Assembly: GCA_934630385.1 (NCBI GenBank)
Contig: CAKTWE010000003.1
Span: forward strand, 1 to 49,065
From: an uncultured Collinsella sp.
Lineage (GTDB): Bacteria; Actinomycetota; Coriobacteriia; Coriobacteriales; Coriobacteriaceae
Direction: 5' to 3'
Length of the DNA stretch: 49,065 bases
Positions 29,975-37,386 of the stretch are shown piece after piece. Below the pieces are notes generated by a model. The model was not told the origin of the DNA and ran no database searches. It worked only from the letters and a program-made list of their open reading frames with translations. The number at the start of each line of letters is the position of its first letter. Position 1 is the first letter of the stretch. The translations under genes and the position numbers were made by a program.

Positions 29975-32194
29975 ATGGCCACGGCGGCGATCTACGCCCG
30001 CTACAGCTCGGCGGGCCAGCGCGAGGAGTCCATCGAGGACCAGGTGAGGGTGTGCCGCGCGGCCATCGAGGCGGCCGGCGACGCCGTGGGGCACGTCTAC
30101 GAGGACCGCGCCACGACCGGCACGACCACGGACCGCCGCGCCGGGTTCATGCGCATGGTGGCCGACGCCCAGAGGGGGCTGTTCTCGGCCGTGTACGTGT
30201 ACAAGCTCGACCGCTTCGCGCGCAACAGGTACGACGCGGCCGTGTACCGCCGCCGCCTGAAGCAGGCCGGCGTGCGGCTCGTGAGCGCCACGGAGCGCAC
30301 CGGCGACGGCCCGGACGGCATCCTGCTGGAGTCGATGCTGGAGGGGCTGGCGGAGTACTACAGCGCGAACCTCTCCGAGAACGTGCGGCGCGGGCTGGCG
30401 GGCAACGCCATGAAGTGCCGCCACAACGGCATCCGGGTGTTCGGCTACGACCACGGGCCGGACGGCCGCTACGTCGTCAACGGGGGCGAGGCCGCGGCGG
30501 TGCGCCGCGTGTTCGCCATGTACCAGCAGGGCGCCTCGTTCGCCGAGATCATCGCCGCGCTGCCGGCCGTGCGCTCGAAGGGCGGCGGCCCGCTCACGGT
30601 GCAGATGGTCGGCAAGATGCTGCGCAACGACAAGTACGCCGGGGTGTACCGCTACGGGGACACGGTGGTGGAGGGCGGCATGCCGCAGATCGTCCCGCGC
30701 GACGAGTTCGACGCCGTGCAGCGGCGCCTGGCGCTGCGCACGAGGAGGAGGAGGTCCACGGTGGACTACCTGCTGTCCGGGAAGCTGTTCGACACGGAGG
30801 GCCACCGCTACCAGTCCAGCAGCGGCCACGGGAAGTCGGGCAGGAAGTACACGTACTACCGCTGCCCGGCGACCGGCCACCAGGTGCGCCGCGACGCGCT
30901 GGAGGCCGAGGTGGCCCGCATGGTGGCCGACGCCCTCGCCGCCGACGACGGCGCCGTGGAGGGCATCGTGGCCGACGTCATGGCCGAGCAGGAGGCGGCG
31001 CTGGCCGACGACCTCGCCGCCGTGCGCGCCATGGAGAAGCGGCTGGGGCAGAACGCCCGCGAGCAGTCGCGCATGGTGGACCTGGCCGCGAAGACCGGCG
31101 CCGTGGACGCCGTGGCCGAGAAGCTGAACGCGCTGGCGGCCGAGCGGGCGGCGCTGGAGGCCGAGATGGCCGACGCGCGGGCCGGCATGGGGGCGCTGGA
31201 CGCCGAGCAGGTGGAGTTCTGGGTTCGGCGCGTCATGGGGCGCTCCGACCCGCTGGAGGCCGTGCGGCTGTTCGTGCGCCGCGTGGTGGTTGACCGCGCC
31301 GCCGGCACGCTCACCGCGGAGTTCACGTTCGACAAAAAGAAGGAACCCCCGCCGGACGGTCCCGGCAGGGGTTCGCGTAAGTATCTGGGGGCTGGGACGG
31401 AGGGATTCGAACCCCCAACAGCCGGCACCAAAAACCGGAGTTCTACCGTTGAACTACGTCCCAATGTCTGGTGTTGCCCAAAAGCAACTCGTCTAGTTTA
31501 CCTAATCTGCGAGGGCATCGCAAACGCCATCGAGCAGGCGGACGGCGAGGGTCTGCGCGTCGCTTGCGGTAAAGGTGCCGTTGTAACGCGTCATTCCGGT
31601 GAGCTCGATGCGAATTCGTGCCGGCTTTTGCTGTGCGGCAACATTGGCGGTACGGATGCGCTGGGCCAGGTTGTGGCACTCGGCGAGGGCGATCGTGGCG
31701 CGCGGGGCGGCGTCTGCGGGCAACTCGTCGCTTGCGATCTCGAGCACCAGGTCAACGTCGGTCGGAACCTCGGAATCGCAAAGCATCATGCCGCTGCTGT
31801 CGGTCGTCGCCGTGGCGATGTTCCACATGCGCGATGCTACGCTGCGCGCGATAGGGTCCTCGCCGATGACGGCAATCTGGAAGCGCTCGAGCACGTTGGC
31901 GGCGCGAGCAAAACCGATGCGCGATTCGGCCTCGGTGACCGAGGGCTTGCCCTCCCACACATGGTGCAGGCGGTTGATGTAGGCGTAGGTGTCCTGGAAG
32001 GCCATGCCGTCGGCAAACAGGCCGACATTTTCCTGGAACTGCTGCAGGGCGGCCTCGGTATGCGGACCAAAGTAGCCGTCGTCTTCGCCACAGGCAAAGC
32101 CCAAAACGTTGAGAGCGCGCTGCAGGGCCTTGACGTCGGCGCCGTGAAAATTGGGCATGCGAAGGTAGAGCGTGCGGTCGCCCAACTTGTATGA
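29975..32194 (+). CDS. Large serine integrase; frame runs through the attachment site into host DNA
   Basis: The first about 450 residues (29975-31330) are a serine recombinase: resolvase domain with YARYSS (nucleophile S11), DRFARNRYDAAVYRR, and the recombinase domain (FGYDHGPDGRYV, KMLRNDKYAGVYRYG). A coiled coil (about 340-400) and a final beta strand (VVVDRAAGTLTAEFTF) follow. The usual zinc ribbon is degenerate: only one Cys (YYRCPA) remains. No stop occurs before the host junction; the frame crosses the tRNA-Gln gene antisense and ends at 32192-32194 inside the next host gene. The last about 285 residues are thus host noise. GGGGAGG precedes the ATG. Confidence 0.8.
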   Translation: MATAAIYARYSSAGQREESIEDQVRVCRAAIEAAGDAVGHVYEDRATTGTTTDRRAGFMRMVADAQRGLFSAVYVYKLDRFARNRYDAAVYRRRLKQAGVRLVSATERTGDGPDGILLESMLEGLAEYYSANLSENVRRGLAGNAMKCRHNGIRVFGYDHGPDGRYVVNGGEAAAVRRVFAMYQQGASFAEIIAALPAVRSKGGGPLTVQMVGKMLRNDKYAGVYRYGDTVVEGGMPQIVPRDEFDAVQRRLALRTRRRRSTVDYLLSGKLFDTEGHRYQSSSGHGKSGRKYTYYRCPATGHQVRRDALEAEVARMVADALAADDGAVEGIVADVMAEQEAALADDLAAVRAMEKRLGQNAREQSRMVDLAAKTGAVDAVAEKLNALAAERAALEAEMADARAGMGALDAEQVEFWVRRVMGRSDPLEAVRLFVRRVVVDRAAGTLTAEFTFDKKKEPPPDGPGRGSRKYLGAGTEGFEPPTAGTKNRSSTVELRPNVWCCPKATRLVYLICEGIANAIEQADGEGLRVACGKGAVVTRHSGELDANSCRLLLCGNIGGTDALGQVVALGEGDRGARGGVCGQLVACDLEHQVNVGRNLGIAKHHAAAVGRRRGDVPHARCYAARDRVLADDGNLEALEHVGGASKTDARFGLGDRGLALPHMVQAVDVGVGVLEGHAVGKQADIFLELLQGGLGMRTKVAVVFATGKAQNVESALQGLDVGAVKIGHAKVERAVAQLV
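31321..31392. other. Right prophage-host junction (attachment site region)
   Basis: The phage-type sequence (integrase) ends and host tRNA-Gln begins within this stretch. If the hairpin at 31334-31374 is the host tRNA terminator, the crossover is left of about 31334; if it is phage-borne, the crossover lies at the tRNA 3' end (about 31375-31392). The partner junction lies left of the window, so the core sequence cannot be read here. Confidence 0.6.
31334..31374 (-). terminator. Terminator after tRNA-Gln
   Basis: Stem GAACCCC (31343-31349) with GGGGTTC (31368-31374), one mismatch, then GCCGG/CCGGC and a 6-base loop. On the minus strand CTTCTTTTT follows. It lies 17 bases past the tRNA 3' end and inside the integrase reading frame. 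Confidence 0.7.
31392..31463 (-). tRNA. tRNA-Gln (anticodon TTG)
   Basis: 72 bases. Acceptor TGGGACG pairs with CGTCCCA, with the U1-A72 pair typical of glutamine tRNAs. D-stem GTTC/GAAC, anticodon stem CCGGT/GCCGG around loop TTTTGGT (anticodon TTG), T-arm GGGGGTTCGAATCCCTC. The discriminator is G. The CCA end is not encoded (CCC follows). The prophage is inserted next to its 3' end. Confidence 0.92.
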
Positions 32195-32407
32195 AGCGTC
32201 TACAAGGGCGCTCCAGCAGGGGATATCGACAGCATAACCGGCCGCAAGGCCGCTATCGAGCCTAAACGTGCCAACGGCCTGCTCGGTGGTGGTGCCAAAG
32301 CGCTTGTCGGCGACCTCGTCGGCATCGATGGTGTAACCGAGCTGCAGAAGGCGGGACTGAACATCCTCGACGGCTGCTCCCTGCATGCCCGTGGTAATAG
32401 GTTCCAT
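31502..32407 (-). CDS. Peptidoglycan-binding domain protein
   Basis: 301 residues with two PG_binding_1 repeats: MQGAAVEDVQSRLLQLGYTI (about 8-70) and FHGADVKALQRALNVLGFAC (about 88-150). The C-terminal 140 residues (QIAVIGEDPIARSVASRMWN, later ARIRIELTGMTRYNGTF) resemble actinobacterial cell-wall amidase-like proteins, but I see no complete zinc-ligand set, so catalysis is uncertain. No signal peptide is visible. GAAAGGGG precedes the ATG at 32407. First host protein gene beside the prophage; the integrase frame overlaps its last two thirds antisense. Confidence 0.7.
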   Translation of the reverse strand: MEPITTGMQGAAVEDVQSRLLQLGYTIDADEVADKRFGTTTEQAVGTFRLDSGLAAGYAVDIPCWSALVDASYKLGDRTLYLRMPNFHGADVKALQRALNVLGFACGEDDGYFGPHTEAALQQFQENVGLFADGMAFQDTYAYINRLHHVWEGKPSVTEAESRIGFARAANVLERFQIAVIGEDPIARSVASRMWNIATATTDSSGMMLCDSEVPTDVDLVLEIASDELPADAAPRATIALAECHNLAQRIRTANVAAQQKPARIRIELTGMTRYNGTFTASDAQTLAVRLLDGVCDALAD

Positions 32408-32546
32408 GAACGAACCCCTTTCGGCGTACGATTCGTACTATTTTGAGCGCGTGTCGGATAGACAACGCGAGACAATGCATAAACATGCACTCAACAGTGT
32501 AGCAACTTGTACCCAAACGCGCTGCCCACAGGTTTTGTGACCCCCG

Positions 32547-33572
32547 CTAGTTGAGGCGCTCCACAAAGAAATCTGCCATGGAGAGGAACAGCTCGCGTGC
32601 GTGCGGGTCAAGCTCAACATCCTCGATGGCAGCCTTGGCTTTTGCGGTCAGGTCCAGCGCGTAGGCGTGAGCATATTCGATGGAGCCGGTCTGCTGGAAG
32701 ATCTCCACGGCACGCGCGAGCTGCGCGGGGTCCTCGGTGCCCGAGGAAAGAATGGCCTCGACCTCGTCGTGATAGCGCTCATTTGACAGGGCATGCACAG
32801 CGACGAGCGTGCGCTTGCCCTCGGTGATGTCGGTGCGGAAGTCCTTGTTGGCGGCCTCTTTGGTGCCGACCAAGTTGAGCAGGTCGTCCTGAATTTGAAA
32901 GGCAAGGCCAGTGTGCAGGCCAAAGGCGCGTAGCGCCTCGACCTGCTCTTTGCTGCCGCCACCGATAATGGCTCCGGCGGCAAGTGGCGTGGCTCCGCTG
33001 TAATACGCGGTCTTGTGCGTGGCCATGTCCAGATAGTCGTCGACCGAGATATCAAAGCGCTCGTCACGGACCCAGCCCAGGTCGAGCGCTTGGCCCTCGA
33101 TGGTTCGGACGATCATCTCGGTAAGCGCGTGGAGCACGCGAAGCTTCACGTCTGCCTCGAGCGTGGGGTCGTCGAGAACCGTCTTGGTGACCATGGTGAG
33201 TGCCAGGTCACCGCAGTTGATGGCAAGCCCCGTGCCCTCGGTGAGGTGCATGCAGGGTTTGCCGCGACGCAGCTGTCCATTATCTGCGATATCATCGTGG
33301 ATCAGTGCGCCCGACTGGAAGTGCTCGATAGCCGCCGCGGCGCTGCGGGCGCTCTCAAAGCTACCGCCCACTGCGGTTGCGGCGAGCATGCAGATAAGCG
33401 GGCGGTGGCGCTTGCCGGCGTTGGCCGTAAAAGCCGAGAGCGGCGCGTACAGGTAGCGCTCGATATCGGCAGAGGTCGCCTGTCCGTCAAAGAACGTGGC
33501 CAGATAGTCGTTGATCTGGTCAAAGTGCTGGGCTAAAAAGCTGGTAAACGGACTGGACACGGGTTCTCGCAT
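32547..33572 (-). CDS. Polyprenyl diphosphate synthase (FPP/GGPP synthase family)
   Basis: 341 residues. The first aspartate-rich motif is DDIAD (93-97, IHDDIADNGQLRRGKP). The second is DDLLN (229-233, AFQIQDDLLNLVG). GKRHRPLICML is the substrate-binding KxxRP segment. It condenses isopentenyl diphosphate with allylic diphosphates to make the C15-C20 or longer prenyl chains used for quinones or the cell-wall lipid carrier. Product length cannot be read with certainty. Confidence 0.88.
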   Translation of the reverse strand: MREPVSSPFTSFLAQHFDQINDYLATFFDGQATSADIERYLYAPLSAFTANAGKRHRPLICMLAATAVGGSFESARSAAAAIEHFQSGALIHDDIADNGQLRRGKPCMHLTEGTGLAINCGDLALTMVTKTVLDDPTLEADVKLRVLHALTEMIVRTIEGQALDLGWVRDERFDISVDDYLDMATHKTAYYSGATPLAAGAIIGGGSKEQVEALRAFGLHTGLAFQIQDDLLNLVGTKEAANKDFRTDITEGKRTLVAVHALSNERYHDEVEAILSSGTEDPAQLARAVEIFQQTGSIEYAHAYALDLTAKAKAAIEDVELDPHARELFLSMADFFVERLN

Positions 33573-33685
33573 TCTTTCTTAGGTTGCATCGTTGCGGTGT
33601 GCAGATACCATATTGCCACATTGGAGTTGCCGGCGCGTCTGTTTTGGCGATTTGGGGAAACGGGACGCGTGCGCGTGCCGGCTGC

Positions 33686-36136
33686 TTATATAAGCCTAAA
33701 GTGCTCGAGCGCCTTGACGACGCCATCTTTGTCGACCGAGTCGGTGATGTAGTCGGCGCGCTTTTTGAGATAGTCCGGCGCATTGCCCATGGCGATGCCG
33801 ACGTCGACGGCGTTCATCAGCGAGATGTCATTGCTGGCATCACCGATGCCATACACCGTTCCATGGTTGGGGTCGAGAGCGTCGAGTACGGACTGGATGC
33901 CCTCGCGCTTGGTACATTCGCGAGGCGAAATCTCGGTCACTTCGAGCTCGAGCTCGTTAAAGCAGAGCAGAGGCTCAAACGCTTGATCCTGAGCGATGCA
34001 GTTGGCAAGCGACGTGGACATTAAGATCTTGTAGGCGCTGTAATGTTGCAGTTGCGTAATTGCATCGCCCACGGTGCGGGCGTATCCGGGGGCGTCGGGT
34101 GCATCGGCACTCATGCGAACGACGCTATTGAGTCCCTCAAAACGAATCACTTCGTCCGATTGCTCAAGAATGGGAGCAAGGCGCTGCAGCATGCCGGGTG
34201 TCATCGCCAAATCGCGAATCACGTGTCCCTCAAGCTCGACATAGCCACCCGCGAGGCAGACGATGCCGGTCCAGGGCAGCTCGAGCAGCTTTGGATGGAT
34301 GCAGCTCAGCGTGCGCCCTGTGCAGATAAACGCCATATTGCCCTTGGCAACAAAATCACGGATGGCTTGCGAGACCGCTTCATTGGGATAGGGTGAGAGG
34401 TCTCGCTCATCCTCGGGGAGCTCTTGGGCGAGTTTGGGATCTTGCCAGGCGAGCGTGCCGTCGATGTCGAAGAAGCAGATGTCGCCGTTCTTTTTTGCGA
34501 TTCCAGCGGTGGGGGAGGGTGGAGTGGCGGGGACAAAGCCCGGTTCGAGCCCCATGATTCGATCAAAGTGTTCTTTGATACGGGGAACGGAGATACCAAT
34601 GATTACCTGAGCCGTTTTGCCGGTGACGATGAGGCCCCTGGCGCCCGCCGCGACGAAGGCTGTGTTGTCTGCGACAACGGAAGGGTCTGCGACCTCAACG
34701 CGCAGGCGCGTGGCGCAATTGGTCGCTCCTACAATATTGCTAACGCCACCCAAGAGCGCAACGACTTGCTCAGCAAGCAGATGATCTTGGGATGATTGGT
34801 TGTCGGCGCCGTTTTGGGCTGCGCCTTCTTTGGCAGAGCTTTTTCCCGTCAGACGTGCGAGCGCCGCATCGCTGGCGATATGATCCTCGCGGCCTGGGGT
34901 TTTTAGGTCGAAAGCCAGAATGAGGCTCCGGTAGACCAGAAAAAAGACAGCGCTAAACATCAGCCCGATACCGAGCGCTAAAAGGTAGGAGCCGGCATGC
35001 ATCCGCATGAGCGGGATGAAGTTAAAGGCCGTCATTTCCATGAGGCCGCCCGAGAAGATGCCGACGATGCCAAAGAAGTTCATGGTCATGGCAAGGCAGG
35101 AGGATAGGACGGCGTAGAGCAAAAAGAGTCCGGGATAGGTGAACATAAAGAGAAACTCGAGCGGCTCGGTGACGCCGCAGACCACCGAGGCGACGATGGC
35201 GGGCAAAAGGATGACCTTAAGGCTGGCGCGGCGTTCGGGTTTGGCGGTGAAATAGAATGCTGCCGCGATGGCGGGAAGGCCAAAGAGCTTGCCCCAGCCA
35301 GTGGCGGTAAAACCTGCCCAGGGCGCAAGCTCATTTAAAGGGCGCGTACTATGGGAGAGAATGGGGAGCAGGTTGGTCCACGTGGCGTAAATACCGTCGT
35401 GAATGACCAGATTGTCGTAATAGATGGGCATATAGAGAAGGTGGTGCAGCCCCATGGGCTCGAGTGCTCGCTCCAAAAACACAAAGATGCCCACGCCGAA
35501 GGGGCCGACGCCCGCAAGTGCGTGGCGCAGCGTTTCGGTCACAGCGTATGCGAAGGGCACGATGGCGGCCGAGATGGCGGCAAGGGCAAACACGGCAAAA
35601 AAGCTGATGAGGTAGATCAGCGAGGAGCCCGAGAAGGTGCCGAGCCAATCGGGAACCTTGGCATCGTAGAAGCGGTCATGGATGGCGACGACGGTTGCCG
35701 ACACCGCCAGCGGGCCGATAATGCCGGTGTCGAGCGTCTTGATGCCGTCGATGACGGTGATGCCGCTAGCGGAGGTCAAAAACGACGGGTACTTAAGCCC
35801 AAGGTTGTCTCCGCTCAGCTTAATGATCTCGCTCAAAAAGAAGCAATAGGCAAAATAGGCCACGAGTGCCTCGAGGCAGCAGCGTGCCGGTTGCTTTTGG
35901 GCAAGACCGATAGGCAGCGCTACGGCAAAAAGGAGCGGGAGACGTTTAAAGACCGTCCACGAGCCGCGCTGGATGATGGTCCAGAAAACGTACCAGGGGG
36001 TTCCGTATACGGCGAGATCGCCGACGATGTCTACGGTCGTGGCGAGGGCGGAGATGCCGACCATGAGGCCTGATATAGAAAACAGCATGGCGGGCGCGAA
36101 CATTGCCCCGCCAAAGCGTTGGATTTTTTGCAGCAT
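33686..36136 (-). CDS. PTS alpha-glucoside EIICB fused to a HAD phosphatase
   Basis: 816 residues in three parts. Residues 1-410 are a glucose-superfamily EIIC of the alpha-glucoside/maltose type (LQKIQRFGGAMFAPAMLF, GVTEPLEFLF at 321-330), with about ten membrane segments. Residues 450-530 are EIIB with phosphorylated Cys474 (GATNCATRLRVEV). Residues 550-816 are a Cof-type HAD hydrolase: FDIDGT (556-561), TGRT (606-609), GDASND (765-770). It imports and phosphorylates an alpha-glucoside and may itself dephosphorylate a sugar phosphate. The usual EIICB stops before the HAD part. GGAAGG precedes the chosen ATG. Divergent from the GntR gene. Confidence 0.85.
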   Translation of the reverse strand: MLQKIQRFGGAMFAPAMLFSISGLMVGISALATTVDIVGDLAVYGTPWYVFWTIIQRGSWTVFKRLPLLFAVALPIGLAQKQPARCCLEALVAYFAYCFFLSEIIKLSGDNLGLKYPSFLTSASGITVIDGIKTLDTGIIGPLAVSATVVAIHDRFYDAKVPDWLGTFSGSSLIYLISFFAVFALAAISAAIVPFAYAVTETLRHALAGVGPFGVGIFVFLERALEPMGLHHLLYMPIYYDNLVIHDGIYATWTNLLPILSHSTRPLNELAPWAGFTATGWGKLFGLPAIAAAFYFTAKPERRASLKVILLPAIVASVVCGVTEPLEFLFMFTYPGLFLLYAVLSSCLAMTMNFFGIVGIFSGGLMEMTAFNFIPLMRMHAGSYLLALGIGLMFSAVFFLVYRSLILAFDLKTPGREDHIASDAALARLTGKSSAKEGAAQNGADNQSSQDHLLAEQVVALLGGVSNIVGATNCATRLRVEVADPSVVADNTAFVAAGARGLIVTGKTAQVIIGISVPRIKEHFDRIMGLEPGFVPATPPSPTAGIAKKNGDICFFDIDGTLAWQDPKLAQELPEDERDLSPYPNEAVSQAIRDFVAKGNMAFICTGRTLSCIHPKLLELPWTGIVCLAGGYVELEGHVIRDLAMTPGMLQRLAPILEQSDEVIRFEGLNSVVRMSADAPDAPGYARTVGDAITQLQHYSAYKILMSTSLANCIAQDQAFEPLLCFNELELEVTEISPRECTKREGIQSVLDALDPNHGTVYGIGDASNDISLMNAVDVGIAMGNAPDYLKKRADYITDSVDKDGVVKALEHFRLI

Positions 36137-36176
36137 AATATGCCTTCCGGATGCAACATGCTGTACGAGCAAGAAC

Positions 36177-36184
36177 GTTTAAAC
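36177..36184. promoter_or_regulatory. GTTTAAAC palindrome before the PTS gene
   Basis: Fits the HutC/UTRA GntR-family operator pattern GTNTANAC exactly. It lies 41 bases upstream of the PTS start, probably just past its promoter (TACAAT at about 36199-36204 on the minus strand). Confidence 0.6.
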
Positions 36185-36263
36185 AATGAACTCATTGTAG
36201 AGGACTGGCTGCTTGCCGCATTGACGGTTTTGATTCGAATCGATTGGAGCATCACGGGCGCCG

Positions 36264-36306
36264 TTGACAGTTAATAATCGGTGCTTTGCCGATAGACGGT
36301 TTAAAC
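36264..36306 (+). promoter_or_regulatory. Promoter/operator region of the GntR gene
   Basis: TTGACA at 36264-36269 and a second GTTTAAAC palindrome at 36299-36306, 55 bases before the regulator's ATG. A clear -10 box at normal spacing is missing (GATAGA is 21 bases away). The operator position suggests autoregulation. Confidence 0.5.
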
Positions 36307-36360
36307 AACCTAAAGAAATGCTATCGTGCCTAGCCATACATATTCATTAGAGGTGAAGTC

Positions 36361-37080
36361 ATGCCAAAAGCGATATACGAAGGAATCTACCGAGAAATAC
36401 GCTCGCGCATCATTAATGGGACCTATGCGTTTCAGGAGATGCTGCCAACCGAAGCTGAGTTGACCGCGGAGTTCGGATGCACCCGAAATACCGTCCGTCG
36501 AGCACTTGCCATGTTGGCCGACGGGATGTTTGTGCAGCCCATACACGGCAAGGGCGTGCGCGTTATTTGGCTTAAGGGCGAAACCGACATGTTGGGCGCA
36601 CTCGAAGAGGTTGAGTCGTTTGGCGAGTTCGCAAAACGCAACAATGCCGTCGCATCGACCGAGGTCAAGTCTTTTGAACATTTGACTTGCACTGAGCAAC
36701 TTTCTCGTCGCCTGGGCTTTAAGGTGGGCGAGGAGCTGATTCGTGTAGTGCGTGTCCGAAGCCTCAACGGCAGTGCTCGCCAGGTGGACCACGGCTACTT
36801 TTTGGAGTCGATCGCCAAGGGCCTGACGCCCGAGATCGCCGAGAAGTCTATCTACGACTATCTGGAGCACAAACGCGGCGTCAAGGTGATGGCGAGTCGT
36901 CGTACGGTGAGCGTCGAGCTCGCCAACGATGAGGACTGCAGCTACTTGGACCTTGGCAAATACAACTGTGTCGCCGTCATGGAGAGCCAGTCGTACACCT
37001 CGGACGGCATCTTGTTCGAGGTCACGCATGCCCGCACGCATCCTGAGATCTTCCACTACCGCGTCAACTCCAAGCGATAG
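36361..37080 (+). CDS. GntR-family regulator with UTRA sugar-sensing domain (TreR-like)
   Basis: 239 residues. The N-terminal winged helix (YEGIYREIRSRIINGTYAFQ, then LPTEAELTAEFGCTRNTVRR, with GKGVRV at the wing) is complete. The C-terminal half is a UTRA domain, closest in style to TreR (ERLIRVVR-type strands, YDYLEHKRGVKVMASRRTVS). It is divergently placed from the PTS-HAD gene and upstream of the maltose importer, so it most likely represses these genes until a sugar phosphate binds. AGAGGTGA precedes the ATG. Confidence 0.88.
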   Translation: MPKAIYEGIYREIRSRIINGTYAFQEMLPTEAELTAEFGCTRNTVRRALAMLADGMFVQPIHGKGVRVIWLKGETDMLGALEEVESFGEFAKRNNAVASTEVKSFEHLTCTEQLSRRLGFKVGEELIRVVRVRSLNGSARQVDHGYFLESIAKGLTPEIAEKSIYDYLEHKRGVKVMASRRTVSVELANDEDCSYLDLGKYNCVAVMESQSYTSDGILFEVTHARTHPEIFHYRVNSKR

Positions 37081-37119
37081 CCGGCTAGCTCGCAGCCTGA
37101 CGAGACTCATGTCCTCAAA

Positions 37120-37172
37120 GAGAAAACGCCCGGTCAAACCGACGATGCATCGGCTTGACCGGGCGTTTTCTC
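37120..37172. terminator. Strong terminator after the GntR gene
   Basis: An 18-bp perfect stem (GAGAAAACGCCCGGTCAA and its complement at 37155-37172) with an inner CCGA/TCGG stem. T-rich on the plus strand side (GTTTTCTC) and A-rich before it, so it could work in both directions. Confidence 0.85.
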
Positions 37173-37193
37173 TGCATTCGATAACAAATAATT

Positions 37194-37201
37194 GTTTATA
37201 C
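37194..37201. promoter_or_regulatory. GTTTATAC operator-like site upstream of the importer operon
   Basis: Within TTGTTTATACAA; fits GTNTANAC. It is 193 bases before the solute-binding protein start, just past the terminator. Confidence 0.5.
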
Positions 37202-37268
37202 AAAACTTGTCAAGTATCAAGTTGAAATTACCGTTCACCGAAGTTTTTCTACCGCTCTAGTAATACTT

Positions 37269-37298
37269 GTTCAAACAACTAGCCAAATAGCGTATTGT
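37269..37298 (+). promoter_or_regulatory. Putative promoter of the importer operon with overlapping operator
   Basis: TTCAAA (37270-37275) and TATTGT (37293-37298) are 17 bases apart. The -35 overlaps GTTCAAAC (37269-37276), inside TTGTTCAAACAA, a one-base variant of the other operators. The rest of the 37081-37386 gap contains no gene. Confidence 0.5.
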
Positions 37299-37386
37299 GC
37301 AAATTAGCAAAAGGGGCAAAGTCCCCGAGCCAATCTCCGAAGGCGGCGGCAAAGGGTGCCGCCACGGTGTGAAAGGGTGGATTGTA

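Noticed and set aside
31290..31496. Small plus-strand protein over the tRNA
   Set aside because: The sequence RRDSNPQQPAPKTGVLP is the well-known false translation of the antisense strand of a tRNA gene.
31502..32194. True C-terminal domain of the integrase
   Set aside because: This part is the reverse strand of the peptidoglycan-binding protein gene; similarity to recombinases ends at about 31330.
33573..33685. Small gene between the prenyl synthase and PTS genes
   Set aside because: Only 113 bases and no open frame with a start and ribosome site; I see only leader and trailer sequence.
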